64,000 nt of DNA, taken from NCBI GenBank assembly GCA_907163375.1, contig CAJQUW010003174.1:682001-746000 (forward strand), written 5' to 3'. The translations under genes were made by a program, and so were the position numbers. This DNA is from Prostheceraeus crozeri (lineage: Eukaryota; Platyhelminthes; Polycladida; Euryleptidae). Below are positions 45,708 through 57,748 of this stretch, piece after piece. The notes beneath the pieces were generated by a model. That model had not been told where the DNA came from, did no database searches, and saw nothing but the letters and a program-made list of their open reading frames with translations. Every line of letters starts with the position of its first letter. The first letter of the stretch is position 1.

Positions 45708-47442
45708 TAACACTACTCAAAAGGATCTACAAGCAACACTCTGATTTGTGGATCAAATAGTGGATCACAATCAAAAAGTGAACAGAACGTCATGCCTCAC
45801 AGCATTGCAACTATCTATTCCTTGCAATCCCAACATTTCGAGATTTCCGATAAAGTTGAGATGCCAGAAATCAAAAGATTATGTCCCCATTAATATTAAA
45901 ATCTGTGATGAAAACTAAAACTTCTTTTGACAAAGCCTCTCTGTAGAATAAATGGTTTATTATACGAAGATGGAAGATATTTTGAACACTTATTTCAAAC
46001 AATAAGCCACACTATATTATTGTTCTTTTCTTTATTATTAAAGGGATTATCGAAATTTAACTTTTGCCCAGCGATTGCAAGCTTGTTGTTGTTTTGGTCC
46101 GTTCGGTGCGAAAACACATCGACGTCAGTCGCTAGAGACAACCGATTGCCCTCAAATATCTCAGCGACGGAAATTCGGGTGTTGTTCTACTAGATTTGGT
46201 CTTCTGCTAACATAACAAGTTCCATCTTAGAGTTAATTCGTATGATCGCACGAGTGAGTTGCGCTCGCATGAGTTTAGGAGTTAGGACTATTAAATGCTA
46301 TCACCAAAGGAGAAATTTTTTTGTATATGTGCCGAAAGTACACCACAACTTCCCTTAAGTGCATTAACTTCGAATGAAATGGTCCCAAATGCAAGCACAC
46401 TATAGTTGATACTGGGATTACTTTGATATCTTAACAATCATTAGTTTCTGTAATCGAAAGTTAGATCAAGTGCCTTAAGTAACCACTATAATGAAGAATT
46501 CTCAAAAAAGAAGAAAAACAAAAATCGTGTTTTAAAACAAGTAATGTGTTTTTAACCCGATCTGTGACTTTAACCTCGTAGCATAAAAATCAGAAAATGT
46601 CATTGAAAGGGAGCTTTCGGACATCTTATCTGACTGCGGCATTAAGAAACACAGACACGTGAGTAGAATCCGCGGCCCACGTCAGACAAGGATCAAGCTT
46701 GCGGACCTCAGAGGTTCGATATCATTCCTCATCTTCATTAAAGTTCGGCGATGTTTTGATCCTGGAATAGACGAATCCTAGCATTCGCCCTACGGCCTTG
46801 CATGGTGTTTCCTACATCAACGTTAATGTCGGCTGAAGCTTCATTAACTCGCTGATTGCATCGCAGTCATTATTGAAGAATCCTTTGAATTGTCTATGGC
46901 TGTTCATTTACACACAAAAACGGGGATCTAAAGTTTTCCAGAGTACATTTGTCAGGATTTCTTTGAACTAAATCATCCTTGATTTCGCTTCAGTTTTGTA
47001 TTTCCTACTTTACTTTCGTGAAACAATCGATGTCTTTGCGTCGAAATTTTGACGAATTTTACTGCGCGCCATGATAAAGTTCGTAAAAGCACTTTATAGA
47101 CTTCTAGAATGCAAATGTTCTTGTATAGGCAGTAGTATTGACATAATAACACTCAGACGATAAAGATGTCATTATGAATTTGGACTACAATTTGTCAGAT
47201 ACATAACAGAAACCTTGACATGGCATGCTCCCAGGTGCTATAGAATTAGTCGACTGAGCTTGCAGAAATGCACCGTGACCTTTGTGGACTATCACTATCA
47301 CTAAGCACTAGGACCGATGGGTCCTCCTAAGCTTTCCGCCTGATTTTATTAATGAACTTATATATAGCGTCGCATTTGATTGTCTATTTAAACATATAAT
47401 TTTTTCGCACGTCAGAACAAAGAATATATGACATGTTGTATA
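45708..47442. other. No gene recognised
   Basis: No domain or repeat recognised. Confidence 0.35.
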
Positions 47443-47738
47443 TCACTTGGAAAATCCCGAATAGCGTAGTACAATACTAAGGCACGCTACCGATAGCAGT
47501 GTAGAATACCAACTACCTCCTTGAATTCGCTTCGAAAACGATTGTGATGCGGTGTTGCAGAAACATGAGAAACCCAACCAAGTATCTGCACGTTCATTTG
47601 GTAAAGAAATTTTTCCTTGTAATATCTTTAGACGCGATTCCAGGACCGTAAAAGATGACTGAATTCTCTTCAACATCGTAGTGAAATCCTGCGTAGGCCC
47701 ATAATTATTGTAGGTTCTGCATGTCTTTAATTTACTCT
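47443..47738 (-). CDS. Unassigned open frame
   Basis: The minus frame is open for about 98 codons from a TGA near 47740, or 77 from the ATG at 47676. It contains a mixed hydrophilic start (MLKRIQSSFTVLESRLKILQ) and a hydrophobic end (LLSVACLSIVLRY). I do not recognise it. Composition is less AT-driven than most frames here, which is the only reason to list it. It may be an old transposase piece or chance. Confidence 0.15.
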
Positions 47739-47739
47739 T

Positions 47740-50110
47740 TCATTCAAAAACTGCACGTTGAATTTCGACCTAGAATCGGAGTTATAAATGCTTGAAAATC
47801 AAAAATAGAAACTCATATATTTTCTAAATTTTTCAGGGGAGCGTTTTAAAAGCAGGAGGGAATGTTTGTGTTTGTGCCAGTACTAATTTACAGATGCAAA
47901 TTTAGTAACTCTTTAGATATCGCATGACCTTGATATTTCAGCCAGACTAGCGCAGTTATAGATATTATTATTATTGAAATATGAAATGAAAAAATTTGCT
48001 ATAATTTGAACAAATTTACTTCAAGCGCTTCTACGCTGTAAATGATAAAGTCCCTATTTAAGTATGAATCTGAGTACTAAGCAGAAGAGTACTACTACGA
48101 TTGCCGAACTTAAATTCACAGAAATAGTAATAAAATGCTTGTTGAGTACTAATGTGAAGGAGAATCAATATCAATTGATGACGCGACACGAGGCGAAATT
48201 CATTGAGTCAGTATGCAACTGTGACGGCGTGCGCTTTGACATAATAGACCATTTGTCTATTCCCAGCTGAGACGGAGTGTGCATTGTTGACGAACAGTGA
48301 CTGTGTGAACAAGTGACGCCTATCAAACGGTCACCATAGTTGTTCATAGTTCCTGAAGCAAAATTATCACCCGGGTCGCTTCTGTCAAAGGTAGCGAGTA
48401 CTGAGGTAATGACGGTTAGCTGTGCCCCTGCATGTCGAAGTGTGTAAAATGAAACAAGAAGCGATTCTGCAGACACCAATATGTGACAACTTATCGACAT
48501 ACTCATAATGAACATAAGACATCATTTTAGATCATAAAAATCCTCAAAGACAGTGCTTTGAGCCCTGTCAGCGTCGATTATTTTGTCCGACTGCACTTTG
48601 AGTCCTGTCAACGTTTGCATCTTCTCCGAATGTGCTGTGATTCTTATGGATATTTTATTGATCCAAATGCATTTGTGCTTAATTGACAAAGCAGTTCTTC
48701 GATGGCTGTGCGTATGTGATATAGTGGGTTAGATATGACGTATGGAATTTTTCGCTTTAGTGGAGGTGCTAGTCCTATGCAACTCACTAAATGAGTATTA
48801 AAATGAATGCGAACTCTGTGCTTTCGAACTCTAAGAGTATTATATTCTGGGACTCATTTCTTAGTGGTAGTTAGTACTCAGGTTAAGTACTCTTTCTACC
48901 GCTCATTTGGGACATTATAAATAACAGTGTGGCTCAAAACTACTAAAATCCGTAGGGGTGGTGCTTATCAGATCTCGTGCCATTTGTAGTATCGCCTGCC
49001 CCCTTCTATATTACTTTACCGACAGGAAATAGCCAGAGATGGACACTGCTATAGACAAAGTTTACAGTTTTCTATGACAGGGACTGATATTATAATTACT
49101 ATTTTGTCACAATTATTTATGAGGACTTGACTTGCTTTATTAGTCTGTACTTTTGAATTCAAACAACTGATAAAGGCACAACTGCATGTTGAAATTGATG
49201 GAAATGTCTACAAGCAAGAAAGTTATTGGCTTTGGATAAACGGTAGCCTCAAGCAAATAATTTAATTTTGAATTTGCTGCGTTTAATGAGATAGCCCAAA
49301 TAATGAATGCTATTAATCATCACCCTTTGTAAAAATTTAGAAAGCAATGCAAAAAATGCAAATTCTCTTCCATACAGAACAAATGAATTATTCCATCCAT
49401 CACATTGCAAATTCCACGTAACCAATATTGACTGGCTTGTTAATTAATTATGTAAAACCGATACGTTTGCAAGAGGACAAAATTGATAGGAATTTCTGCT
49501 TTTCTTGACAATAGTACTAATAGCAAAATTTGAAGATAAAATTTGATCAATTATCAAAATTTCAACAAACTCAGGTTAACCATCGCTTCGAATTGCTTCA
49601 TTAAATTCGCAAATTAAGCAAGTGTGCAAAGGAATTCTTGCAGACTTCACTTCTACCTCTATTCAAATTGGTGAAGAACAACTTCTAACGATAAACAGCT
49701 TTGCTGTATCAGAAAGTATCAAATTGCCGCTATCCCCGTCTCTGATCAATTGTAATTTATCCGCTTCAAAATTGCGGAAAATTTGAATAAAGCTGGTTTG
49801 ATGTTCATTTACCTAAGGATCATTCATTTTAATTTCAATTCTTTTTGTGTAATCTTATCATCATAAAGTAAGTCGGGTAACTCATCATTAGAGCAGAAGA
49901 AAATCAGATGAAATATTAAGTCAAAGAAGGAACAAGGGATATACATGAAAGAGCTAATGCACTAAACTATAATTGGATTGCCAGTTAATCTGCATGCGCA
50001 ATATTTTAAGCATATATTTACATCGACCATTAAGACCGGCATTTGGCAAAATATGTGGCAGCAGGGCCGACAAAATTTACTGTAGTTGATGTATGATAGG
50101 CAATGTCTGT
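47740..50110. other. No gene recognised
   Basis: A degenerate tandem pair with a period of about 44 bp (CTTTGAGYCCTGTCARCG) lies at 48555-48640. GAGTACTAA-type repeats at 48070 and, inverted, at 48870 hint at an old TIR element. The 114-codon minus frame 48171-48515 has no motif. Confidence 0.35.
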
Positions 50111-50111
50111 A

Positions 50112-50606
50112 CACTGTAATTGAATAGGCACTATAAATGCACTAACCTAGACATTGAAATCAAAATTAAGGCATTATAAGTGCCGAGACATAGAAATTTA
50201 ATGCCTACGCCTTAAAAGGACACTAGACCTTAACTTTTATAATCAGGATATAATATAACATCAGGACACTAAAATATCGCTGTCTTCGGATTAATTAGTG
50301 CATTTTGTGTCCTCAGTTAATGTCTCGCATTACTGCATAAATCAGTTGATTAGGCGCTAAAAATGCCTAACTTATACACTAGTATGAGGGATCAACTCAG
50401 AGCACAAATATATATATATATATATATATATAGATATATTAGTGACTAGGTAGACGAAATTCAGAAATTTAATTATTATAAAAGATAATGTTTGGTACCT
50501 TTTTAGGGCGGTAGACACCAATTTTAATGTCTCGTCACAAATAACGCTCCAATTTTGATTTTAGCGTCTCGGTTGGGGGATTTGTACTGCCTATTCAATT
50601 GCATTG
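50112..50606. mobile_element. CACTG-ended MITE with GGCACTA motifs
   Basis: TA (50110-50111) then CACTGTAATTGAATAGGCAC; inverted right end CAATGCAATTGAATAGGCAG then TA (50607-50608). GGCATTA/AGTGC-type motifs recur through both halves. A (TA)n run lies at about 50408-50432. No ORF. Confidence 0.7.
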
Positions 50607-51388
50607 TAGACATGATTATGGTAGGACGTCTAGCAATATAGTAATTACAATATTACAATTGGTTTATTGAATGAGCAAACTTTTGGGTTTTAGTAATTTG
50701 TCTTTATGAGTCCATTGCACTATTTGTATTGAGAACATCTCGCGCTTTCGCAAAATATTTCCACATCATTGCGAGGTCGCGAGATGAAAATTGAAATATA
50801 ATTATTTGCCTAGCTTTTCATAACGTTTATATCTTCAAATCTTCAGTTCCTCATATTACATAGAAATAATTTTACGCCCCATCAAAGTTCATGGATCCAT
50901 CTCGAGCGACCAACACCAGCATCCTGAGTCAAGGCTACTGGAAATAGGTCTGCGAATGTCGATGAACTCTAGGGTTGATTCAAGTTATCAACATGAACTG
51001 AAGATACGGAGACACTTATGTTATGAGACTACTCTCAGCAAAATATTATGTCCGAATTCGCGATCACGCAATTGCGGCGAAATCATAGAGTAAGTATATT
51101 AGGTAGAGTAGCAACAAAGTGTTAATTAAATCCCCAATGTGCATGCAGTTTCGATATTAATAAATGAACTCGAGTTGAGACCCTGCTACACATGTGAGAT
51201 CAGCAACCTTTTGCAGTTTTGAAGAAATTGCCACGGAGTGACTGATCATGATAGCAACACAGAACGAATGATAGTATTTCACAACTCCTGCGTGGCATGA
51301 CAACCTTGGAGAGGTAATGTTTGTCAAAATAGCGATTAGATGGGATACTATTACTTAAATGCTCAGCCTAATTAATAAGAGCATTTTC
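50607..51388. other. No gene recognised
   Basis: Nothing recognised. Confidence 0.35.
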
Positions 51389-51392
51389 TTAA

Positions 51393-52050
51393 TGGGGAAG
51401 TCCACCCATTTTACAAGTTCGTCTGAACTGGAAGCCTAGGTCAACCTGATCACTAACTGCTATTGAGTCTTTACAATAACATTGTCGATAGCGCGTGAGT
51501 CATCATTAACTGCGCGGTGATGACGCAAGCTGGCCGATTGTCTGACGTCGACTTCCCGCTCACAGTAGCGTGGGACTGGAGCAATACGAATTGGTCATGA
51601 CCTGAAGCAAACTCAACGCCTTCGGAAAAGGAAAGAAATTCACGCTTGGAAAAAAATGCTGGAATTTCAACTGACATTACAAGCACGAATTTGCGCAGAT
51701 CATTTAGAAGACCTGAATACAAACGTTTATTGAAATCATCGTTTACCAATATCCAGCCATCCAACCGACTTTGAAGCTGCCGGCAGAAAACTGGATCGGA
51801 CGCCCGAGTCTGTATCATGTAATAAATAATATGTCTACGATCGAAGACGATTTTAATTGCGATCGGCTCTACAGCCGTCGAATACTCATCAACGATATCA
51901 GCCAATCGGCCAGCTTGCGTCATCACCGCGCAGTCAAGTATGACTCACGCGCTATCGACAATGTTATTGTAAAGACTCAATAGCAGTTAGTGATCATGTT
52001 GACCTAGGCTTCCATTTCAGACGAACTTGTAGAATGGGTAGAATTCCCCA
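51393..52050. mobile_element. TTAA element with long inverted repeats
   Basis: TTAA at 51389-51392 and 52051-52054. The left arm starts TGGGGAAGTCCACCCATT and the right arm, inverted, TGGGGAATTCTACCCATT. The arms run about 155 bp (to about 51545 and from about 51890) with only a few mismatches, through CTAGGTCAAC, TAACATTGTCGATAGCGC and GATGACGCAAGCTGGCC. The central 340 bp is unique. A 151-codon minus frame (51471-51926) spans arm and centre and has no known domain, so it is probably accidental. Confidence 0.8.
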
Positions 52051-52054
52051 TTAA

Positions 52055-53325
52055 GTGCAATCACATCACAAACTATCCTATTACTGAAAGAGAGAAATAA
52101 CAAAAAATCAAAGACAATGATCATGACTAATGTTAAGAGATGCAAATGGTCTACAACATTATTCAGATTCAGGAAATGAGGATTGATGAATTTAGTGAAT
52201 CATAAAATCATGGCGATGAAAATTGTGCTAAACTTGAAATTTTAGCCAAAAGGCACAATGAAGACTTGATGAACTTTCTAAAAACTTTCTATGAAGACTT
52301 GCATTATAATGCCGTTCATGACGTTTTCTTGATAATCAACCTAATTTCCGCTTAATTATGAACACCTATTAGCAAATTTTCAGTCATTTTGATATCCAAC
52401 AAGTTTCATATTACTTATATAAAGGTACCAAATCAGCAGTATATAAACACAGGAATAGATTGCAAAAATGTAGCTTCACAAAAAGGAACAAATATTGTTT
52501 AGACCGCAGGAACGTAATCTACGTGAAAAGCTGATTCTTATTATATAAAAATTTCCTTTGTCGGCTATGCTGTCAGTTATTGACATGCTATGACGAGACA
52601 TTTTGTGGAAACGTTCGGCATGTTGTCGACTATTGTTCCGTCTATATTCAATTACATTGACTTTTGATGAGACCTTTATGGCCGCAGGCACCTCTGTGGC
52701 AATATATAGACTTTGTAGATGTGCCAATAGGACGACTGCTTTATTACTCAGCCACTCACAGAGCTGCAGGAACTGCTAGCATTTCTCGGTCTACAGTTAA
52801 TTAGTATTTTTCATAATGTTTTGATAAAAGTCGAATGTGCAGTAGGTTCACAAATAGTAGGAATCATGGTATAGAGTGATTGGTTGTTGGACCGCGTTGA
52901 GTTCTATAGAGTCCTTAGTTAGATTTGCTACTAACAGATCATGTTTCTTGGTTGTAGTAGATGCAACTGAAAGATGCATTGGATGTCTATTTGAGCCAGA
53001 AAAGGTCGGATTATTGAATTCGCAGCTCTGAGGTAAAGCGTTGGCAAGTAGAAGTGATTTGTGGTCTCGTTTTTGACTGATAGGCATCGAATCATTTTTC
53101 TAATTTGGGCAACTTATGGACAAATTAGGACTGTTTTGGACTTCTCAGAACCGATGAATTAAGAACCGAAGTCAAAAGTGATGCAAGCATATAACACAGT
53201 AGTAGCTGTACGCAGAGTAAAAAATTCAGCAACCGGTACAATAAACAACTTAAATTAATATTTCAATTCATTACAGTCTGAAGAGAAGAATGATTACTGA
53301 TTTCTGTAATGAGCTGATCTTAATC
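52055..53325. other. No gene recognised
   Basis: Frames at 52476-52727 and 52848-53087 (minus) have no motif. Confidence 0.35.
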
Positions 53326-53762
53326 GTGACGTCATCAAACATCCAATTGTGACGTCATCGAACATCAGATTGTGACGTCATCAAACATCCAATTGTGACT
53401 TAATCGAGCATCCAACTATGACGTCGTCAAACATTAAATTGTGACGTCATAGAACATCCAATTGTGACGTCATAGAACATCCAATTGTGAAGTCATCGAA
53501 CATCCAATTGTGACGTCGTCAAACATCAAATTGTGACGTCATCGAACATCTAATTGTGACGTCATCGAGCATCCAATTATGACGTCGTCAAACATCAAAT
53601 TGTGACGTCATCGAGCATCCATTTGTGACGTCATCAAACATTCAATTATGACTTCGTCAAACATCAAATTGTGACGTCATCGAACATTCAATTGTGACGT
53701 CATCGAGTATCCAATTGTGACGTCATCGAACATCCAATTGTGACGTCGTCAAACATCAAGTT
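53326..53762 (+). repeat. 23-bp minisatellite carrying TGACGTCA
   Basis: Nineteen contiguous units of exactly 23 bp, consensus GTGACGTCATCGAACATCCA plus ATT, with no length change from unit to unit. Twelve units contain the perfect palindrome TGACGTCA, the full cAMP-response-element site bound by CREB/ATF bZIP factors. Units 5, 9, 12 and 19 carry TGACGTCG, and units 4, 8 and 15 carry other one- to two-base variants. A degenerate partial unit follows at 53763. The array abuts a truncated T1 element about 100 bp to the right. Confidence 0.95.
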
Positions 53763-53860
53763 GTGACTGATGTCATTGAAACTAGATGAGTTTGGAATTT
53801 CCCTGTTAACTTTAACGATTTTTTTCTGCTTCAAGACTGATCATGGAGGTGTGTTCACAC

Positions 53861-54596
53861 TGAAATATTTGGTCTGAATTCGGAATATTCACTTCTCTAA
53901 TGTCTATTGCGGCATCAATTCCTGATGAAATAAGTTGAGATTGTATAGAGGATCCCTTCGATCAATATAAAGATATTCACAAAGCAAAGTTTTTGAAATT
54001 GAAATTTTGTGCATCCATGTTTGAAATTCAAATTTCAAAATGATTTTTTTATTATTTCTGTGCTTTTTATTTCTGCATCTAATCAGCAATTATTGAAAAT
54101 TTTCATAATCATGTTGCTTTTGACCTCAGTGTCTCGACAAAGGCTCACCGAATTGGGTTGTTTCTCCACCAGCAGAAAATTAATGCTGAAATGTCTGATT
54201 TTAGTGCTATTTTGGTTGAACTAAAAATTTGAATTATTGACCTTTGACCTCTTTGACCTCATATAATTCAATGATGTAATCTCATAACGATTGATAATCA
54301 TCATTTTATCAACCACCTTGACCAGAACCTTCGATTGGTGTTTGATATGTTTATTTGTTTTTGTTGTCATTTTCCATTTCAAATAATAATCTAATGAAAA
54401 TTTGTTGAAAATTGGCGTTTTTGACTTTTGACCTTCACCTCAGCCCAGGGACGACCTTAGAAATAAAACTGATGCTGTTTTTCCGAATCTCCTTTCAATG
54501 CCTTTTCGATTGATGTGTGGTTTCGCAGAATTGGTGCAACAATTTAGGAGATCAGCAGTGGGACGCGTTTGGAGAAATACCCTAGCTGGGCGAGGA
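53861..54596. mobile_element. TTAA-family element T1, left-truncated copy
   Basis: The body aligns with 17.5-18.0 and 42.3-43.0 kb (CAGCAATTATTGAAAATTTT, TTGTTGTCATTTTCCATTTC, TGATGTGTGGTTT). The right end, inverted, reads TCCTCGCCCAGCTAGGG next to CTAA (54597-54600), a decayed TTAA. The left end is missing near the minisatellite. Confidence 0.65.
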
Positions 54597-54600
54597 CTAA

Positions 54601-55268
54601 GGGAAGTAAGTTTCTAAACACATACATCCTGCAATAATAATATATTACAAATTATCATCGTTTGGATGAAAGCTTCTTTGACAGTTTCGACTGAATATTA
54701 GATAACTTCCTTCAACTTTCTTTCATCAAAATTCAAAGAAAGTCTTAAATCTATTTAGTGTACTGAGCACGACTGCAGTGAATGATGGTCGATTCATTGT
54801 ATATTTCTTTTCAGTATTTTCTTTCAGATTTTCAGAGTAAGACTGTATAGAAATTACAACTCCTCTTCCGAGTGGCATCAAGAAATTTGAAGTGTGTGTT
54901 ACTACTGCATCTGACTAGAGATTACGTCTAAAAGAGAAAAATAAATCTATGAATTCTCGGTTGCATTTTGATCGAACCAAAGTAAGTGTTGGAGACGAGC
55001 ATGGGACACATTTAAAAGTGTTCGCCTTATTTTACCTGGGAGGAGGGATAAGCAATTCAAATTTTATCAAACTTGATGTGTGGAAAAAGAAAAAAATGAC
55101 ATTGAAAAATTGTTTTTAAAAATCAAGACTTTTGTCAATTTCATTAAAAATGAAGCATTTTGATCAATTATATCAATTATCACTTGTAGACCACTTAAAA
55201 TGTGCAAGTGAAGTTATGATAAACATTTTCATTCATTAACAAATGTAACTACAAATGTACAATATGTA
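54601..55268. other. No gene recognised
   Basis: Nothing recognised. Confidence 0.35.
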
Positions 55269-55689
55269 CACTGTAAACCGTAGACCGACAATTATCCTAC
55301 AAAATTACTGACAAAATCAACCGACGATTGTCACCTCCAATATCCTGCGATATCCAACGAATTTGTAGGTTCTCCACGGACATCGAAACAGATGCTTTGT
55401 ATGCAAATTAACTAAACAAAAACTGTTGAATATTGATTGATTTTTTCGCTTGACGTTTTGGCAATCTGTATTACTGTGTGGCAAAACATGATTTATTTTT
55501 GACATAATTTTATTATTTGCCTACATTTTTGATAAAATGTAAGCTATAATTCATTGCTATTCATTTTGTCGCTTTTTGTCAGATATTGTAGGTGTTCAGT
55601 GGCAATCATCCTACAAGAACTAACAATGACCGACAAAATAGATTTTGTAGGATAAATGTCTGTCAATTGTCAGTCAACGGTTTACAGTG
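55269..55689. mobile_element. CACTG-ended MITE, TCCTACAA family, copy 2
   Basis: TA (55267-55268) then CACTGTAAACCGTAGACC; the right end is CGGTTTACAGTG then TA (55690-55691). The right 150 bp is nearly identical, inverted, to the left part of the element at 43110, so these two are among the youngest repeats here. Non-coding. Confidence 0.8.
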
Positions 55690-56024
55690 TAGATGCTTTT
55701 TGAATAATAGGAGTATCAAAAATACAACTACTCATAACAGATTAATAAGAAATCCTGTCAGTCCTACATGCTACAAATAGTGTAGAAAAAGGACAATAGA
55801 AGTAAAAAATGCAATAGAAGTATAAAATGCAATAGAAGTATAAAATGGACAAATCTTCATACCTCGCATAATGCAGTTGTTTATGCACAAGTGCAGTTAC
55901 TGCCATTCGAGTAGCTGAGATTCTGGAAGATTATTTATTTAGACAAGTAACCTGGCAATCGATAAGTTCATCAAATCTAAACAGATGTAACCATCACGAG
56001 ACACTTTTCAGCCTTTTGGGCCTA

Positions 56025-56345
56025 ATCAGTCGTGGGAAGGTTCGAGCCAGCGACGTTGGAGCTAAAGGCGTGCAAGTCTACCCTCTAATCACCAGGCCAT
56101 CAGACCATCTGTTGAGAGTGTGAATTAGCCGATGCTATAACGCAGGCACGTGGAGAGCGGATTGCATTCTGCAACCACTTAATGGCGTATCCGAGATTGA
56201 GGCGCTTCATGCAGGCGCTACTCAATGCATATTAAGACACGCTCTCAACAATTGGAACTGTGGCCTTGATGTTAGAGGGCTTGTTTATACGACCTCTAGC
56301 TCCAACGTAGCTGGATCGAACCTGCCATCGACTGATGAGGCCCAC
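56025..56345. repeat. Palindrome of two head-to-head tRNA-like units
   Basis: The left arm (56025-56127) and right arm (56243-56345) are inverted copies. On the minus strand the left arm reads TGGCCTGGTGATTAGAGGG (A box) and GGCTCGAACC (B box). On the plus strand the right arm reads TGGCCTTGATGTTAGAGGG and GGATCGAACC. Both tRNA-like heads therefore face the roughly 115-bp centre. Neither folds into a complete tRNA. Confidence 0.75.
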
Positions 56346-57629
56346 AGGTCGTCTCATATCAACAGGCCGCCCACAATCATATCTCGTGGTGATTGCATGT
56401 GCTGAGATTTAACCACTGGTGCTCACTGGTTTTCAAGGCTCATAATTACCTGGGTATAGTAGTTTGCATAGCAGTTTGTATATGAATCTATTTAATCTTC
56501 ATAGATATAAATAATTAAGGAGAAACCAATTTTTCATTTTCAAAGTGTCTAAAAAAGTATCTACCCTAATAATGCTAGACCTTCACGACATTTTTTGACT
56601 CACAAATTAAGTGTAGCAATATCAATAACTCAACAAAGTCAGCCACTTTTGTTAAAAAGTACTCCTTTGCCTCCTTTACTGAAGTTCTTGACGTTTTCGT
56701 GTTGCTGAAAGCTCAGCTTTTTTCGAGGATGCGCCTCAGAGACGGGTATGAATAAGATTATGAGAATGAGCACATTTGTAAATCTACTACTGCTCAGGAA
56801 GTTTGAAAGTAGTAATCAAAAAACTCAATATGGGAAGTTCCGGTAAAATAAAAGAAAATGTTTTTCTTAAATCACTTCATTTTTTTCAAATTATCTGGCA
56901 ACGAATCATCATTGCTGCGAAATAATGAGGAAGAAATTAACCAATTAAATTCTAGGTAAGATGCACTTTTTAGAATTGGTAGCAAATTACCTACGAAACC
57001 GTCGAATTTCATGCAAACGGCCGCTACCAGATGAATACGTTCTGACCGCGATGAAAGTCAAATCATCTTCATTTTGGAAGAAATGTTCGTTAGTTTCGAT
57101 GGGTCGGTTTCGCAGAGAAATTTAATTCATTTGGTAGGAGTATATATTGTTGCAGTGTAGACAGACGTTGATGAAGAAAGTTATTGTCTCTGTTTATAGC
57201 AATGCATCCTAAACATCGGAATGAATGCTAGCAGTGGGTCACAATCTTTCGGAGTGTCCCATGGCTTGTCTATGCTCTTAACGTATTTCCGATAAGTGAC
57301 ATTTGTGATGTATGATCTAGAAAAATCTATGTTGCCGTTGCCTCAGGATAGACAAATCCATAATCATCAATGAGTATAGATGTGTCTATGTAGGCCGTGC
57401 GATACTACTTTTTGCACATCGCTTTTTGTGCATCTCTCCTTTCGTTCTTATAATTTGAATCATTCATATATCCATGTGCTATATGCATGTAGCTCCATGT
57501 TTATGACTAGAAAACATTGATTGTCAAAACATCCATTGTCTAGATATCGATTCGAAGGTCATTATAATCATTTTGTTGATGCAAGTATGATATCTGTTCT
57601 TATCTATCACAGCATTAATTGATTATAAT
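56346..57629. other. No gene recognised
   Basis: Nothing recognised. Confidence 0.35.
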
Positions 57630-57748
57630 GTAGCATTATATCATGGATTTTTAGGGCAGTAATATCAGACATAGACGAGGCTGCGTCAGCAGCCGAGACT
57701 GTCTGACATTTCTGCCCGCAAAATCCATGATGTAATGCTATTGTATGT
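57630..57748. repeat. Small foldback element
   Basis: GCATTATATCATGGATTTTT and AGGGCAGTAATATCAGACA on the left are inverted on the right (GCATTACATCATGGATTTTG, CGGGCAGAAATGTCAGACA). The loop holds GGCTGCGTCAGCAGCC, a perfect inner hairpin. Confidence 0.7.

Noticed and set aside
48171-48515. 114-codon minus frame
   Set aside because: No motif, no splice context and no similarity I can name.
50408-50432. (TA)n run as a functional element
   Set aside because: An ordinary dinucleotide microsatellite inside a MITE.
51471-51926. 151-codon minus frame as a gene
   Set aside because: It crosses from a TIR arm into the loop of a TTAA element and shows no domain; open frames of this size can arise by chance.
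53326-53762. CRISPR array
   Set aside because: There are no unique spacers between repeats; the 23-bp units are contiguous, and the DNA is eukaryotic.
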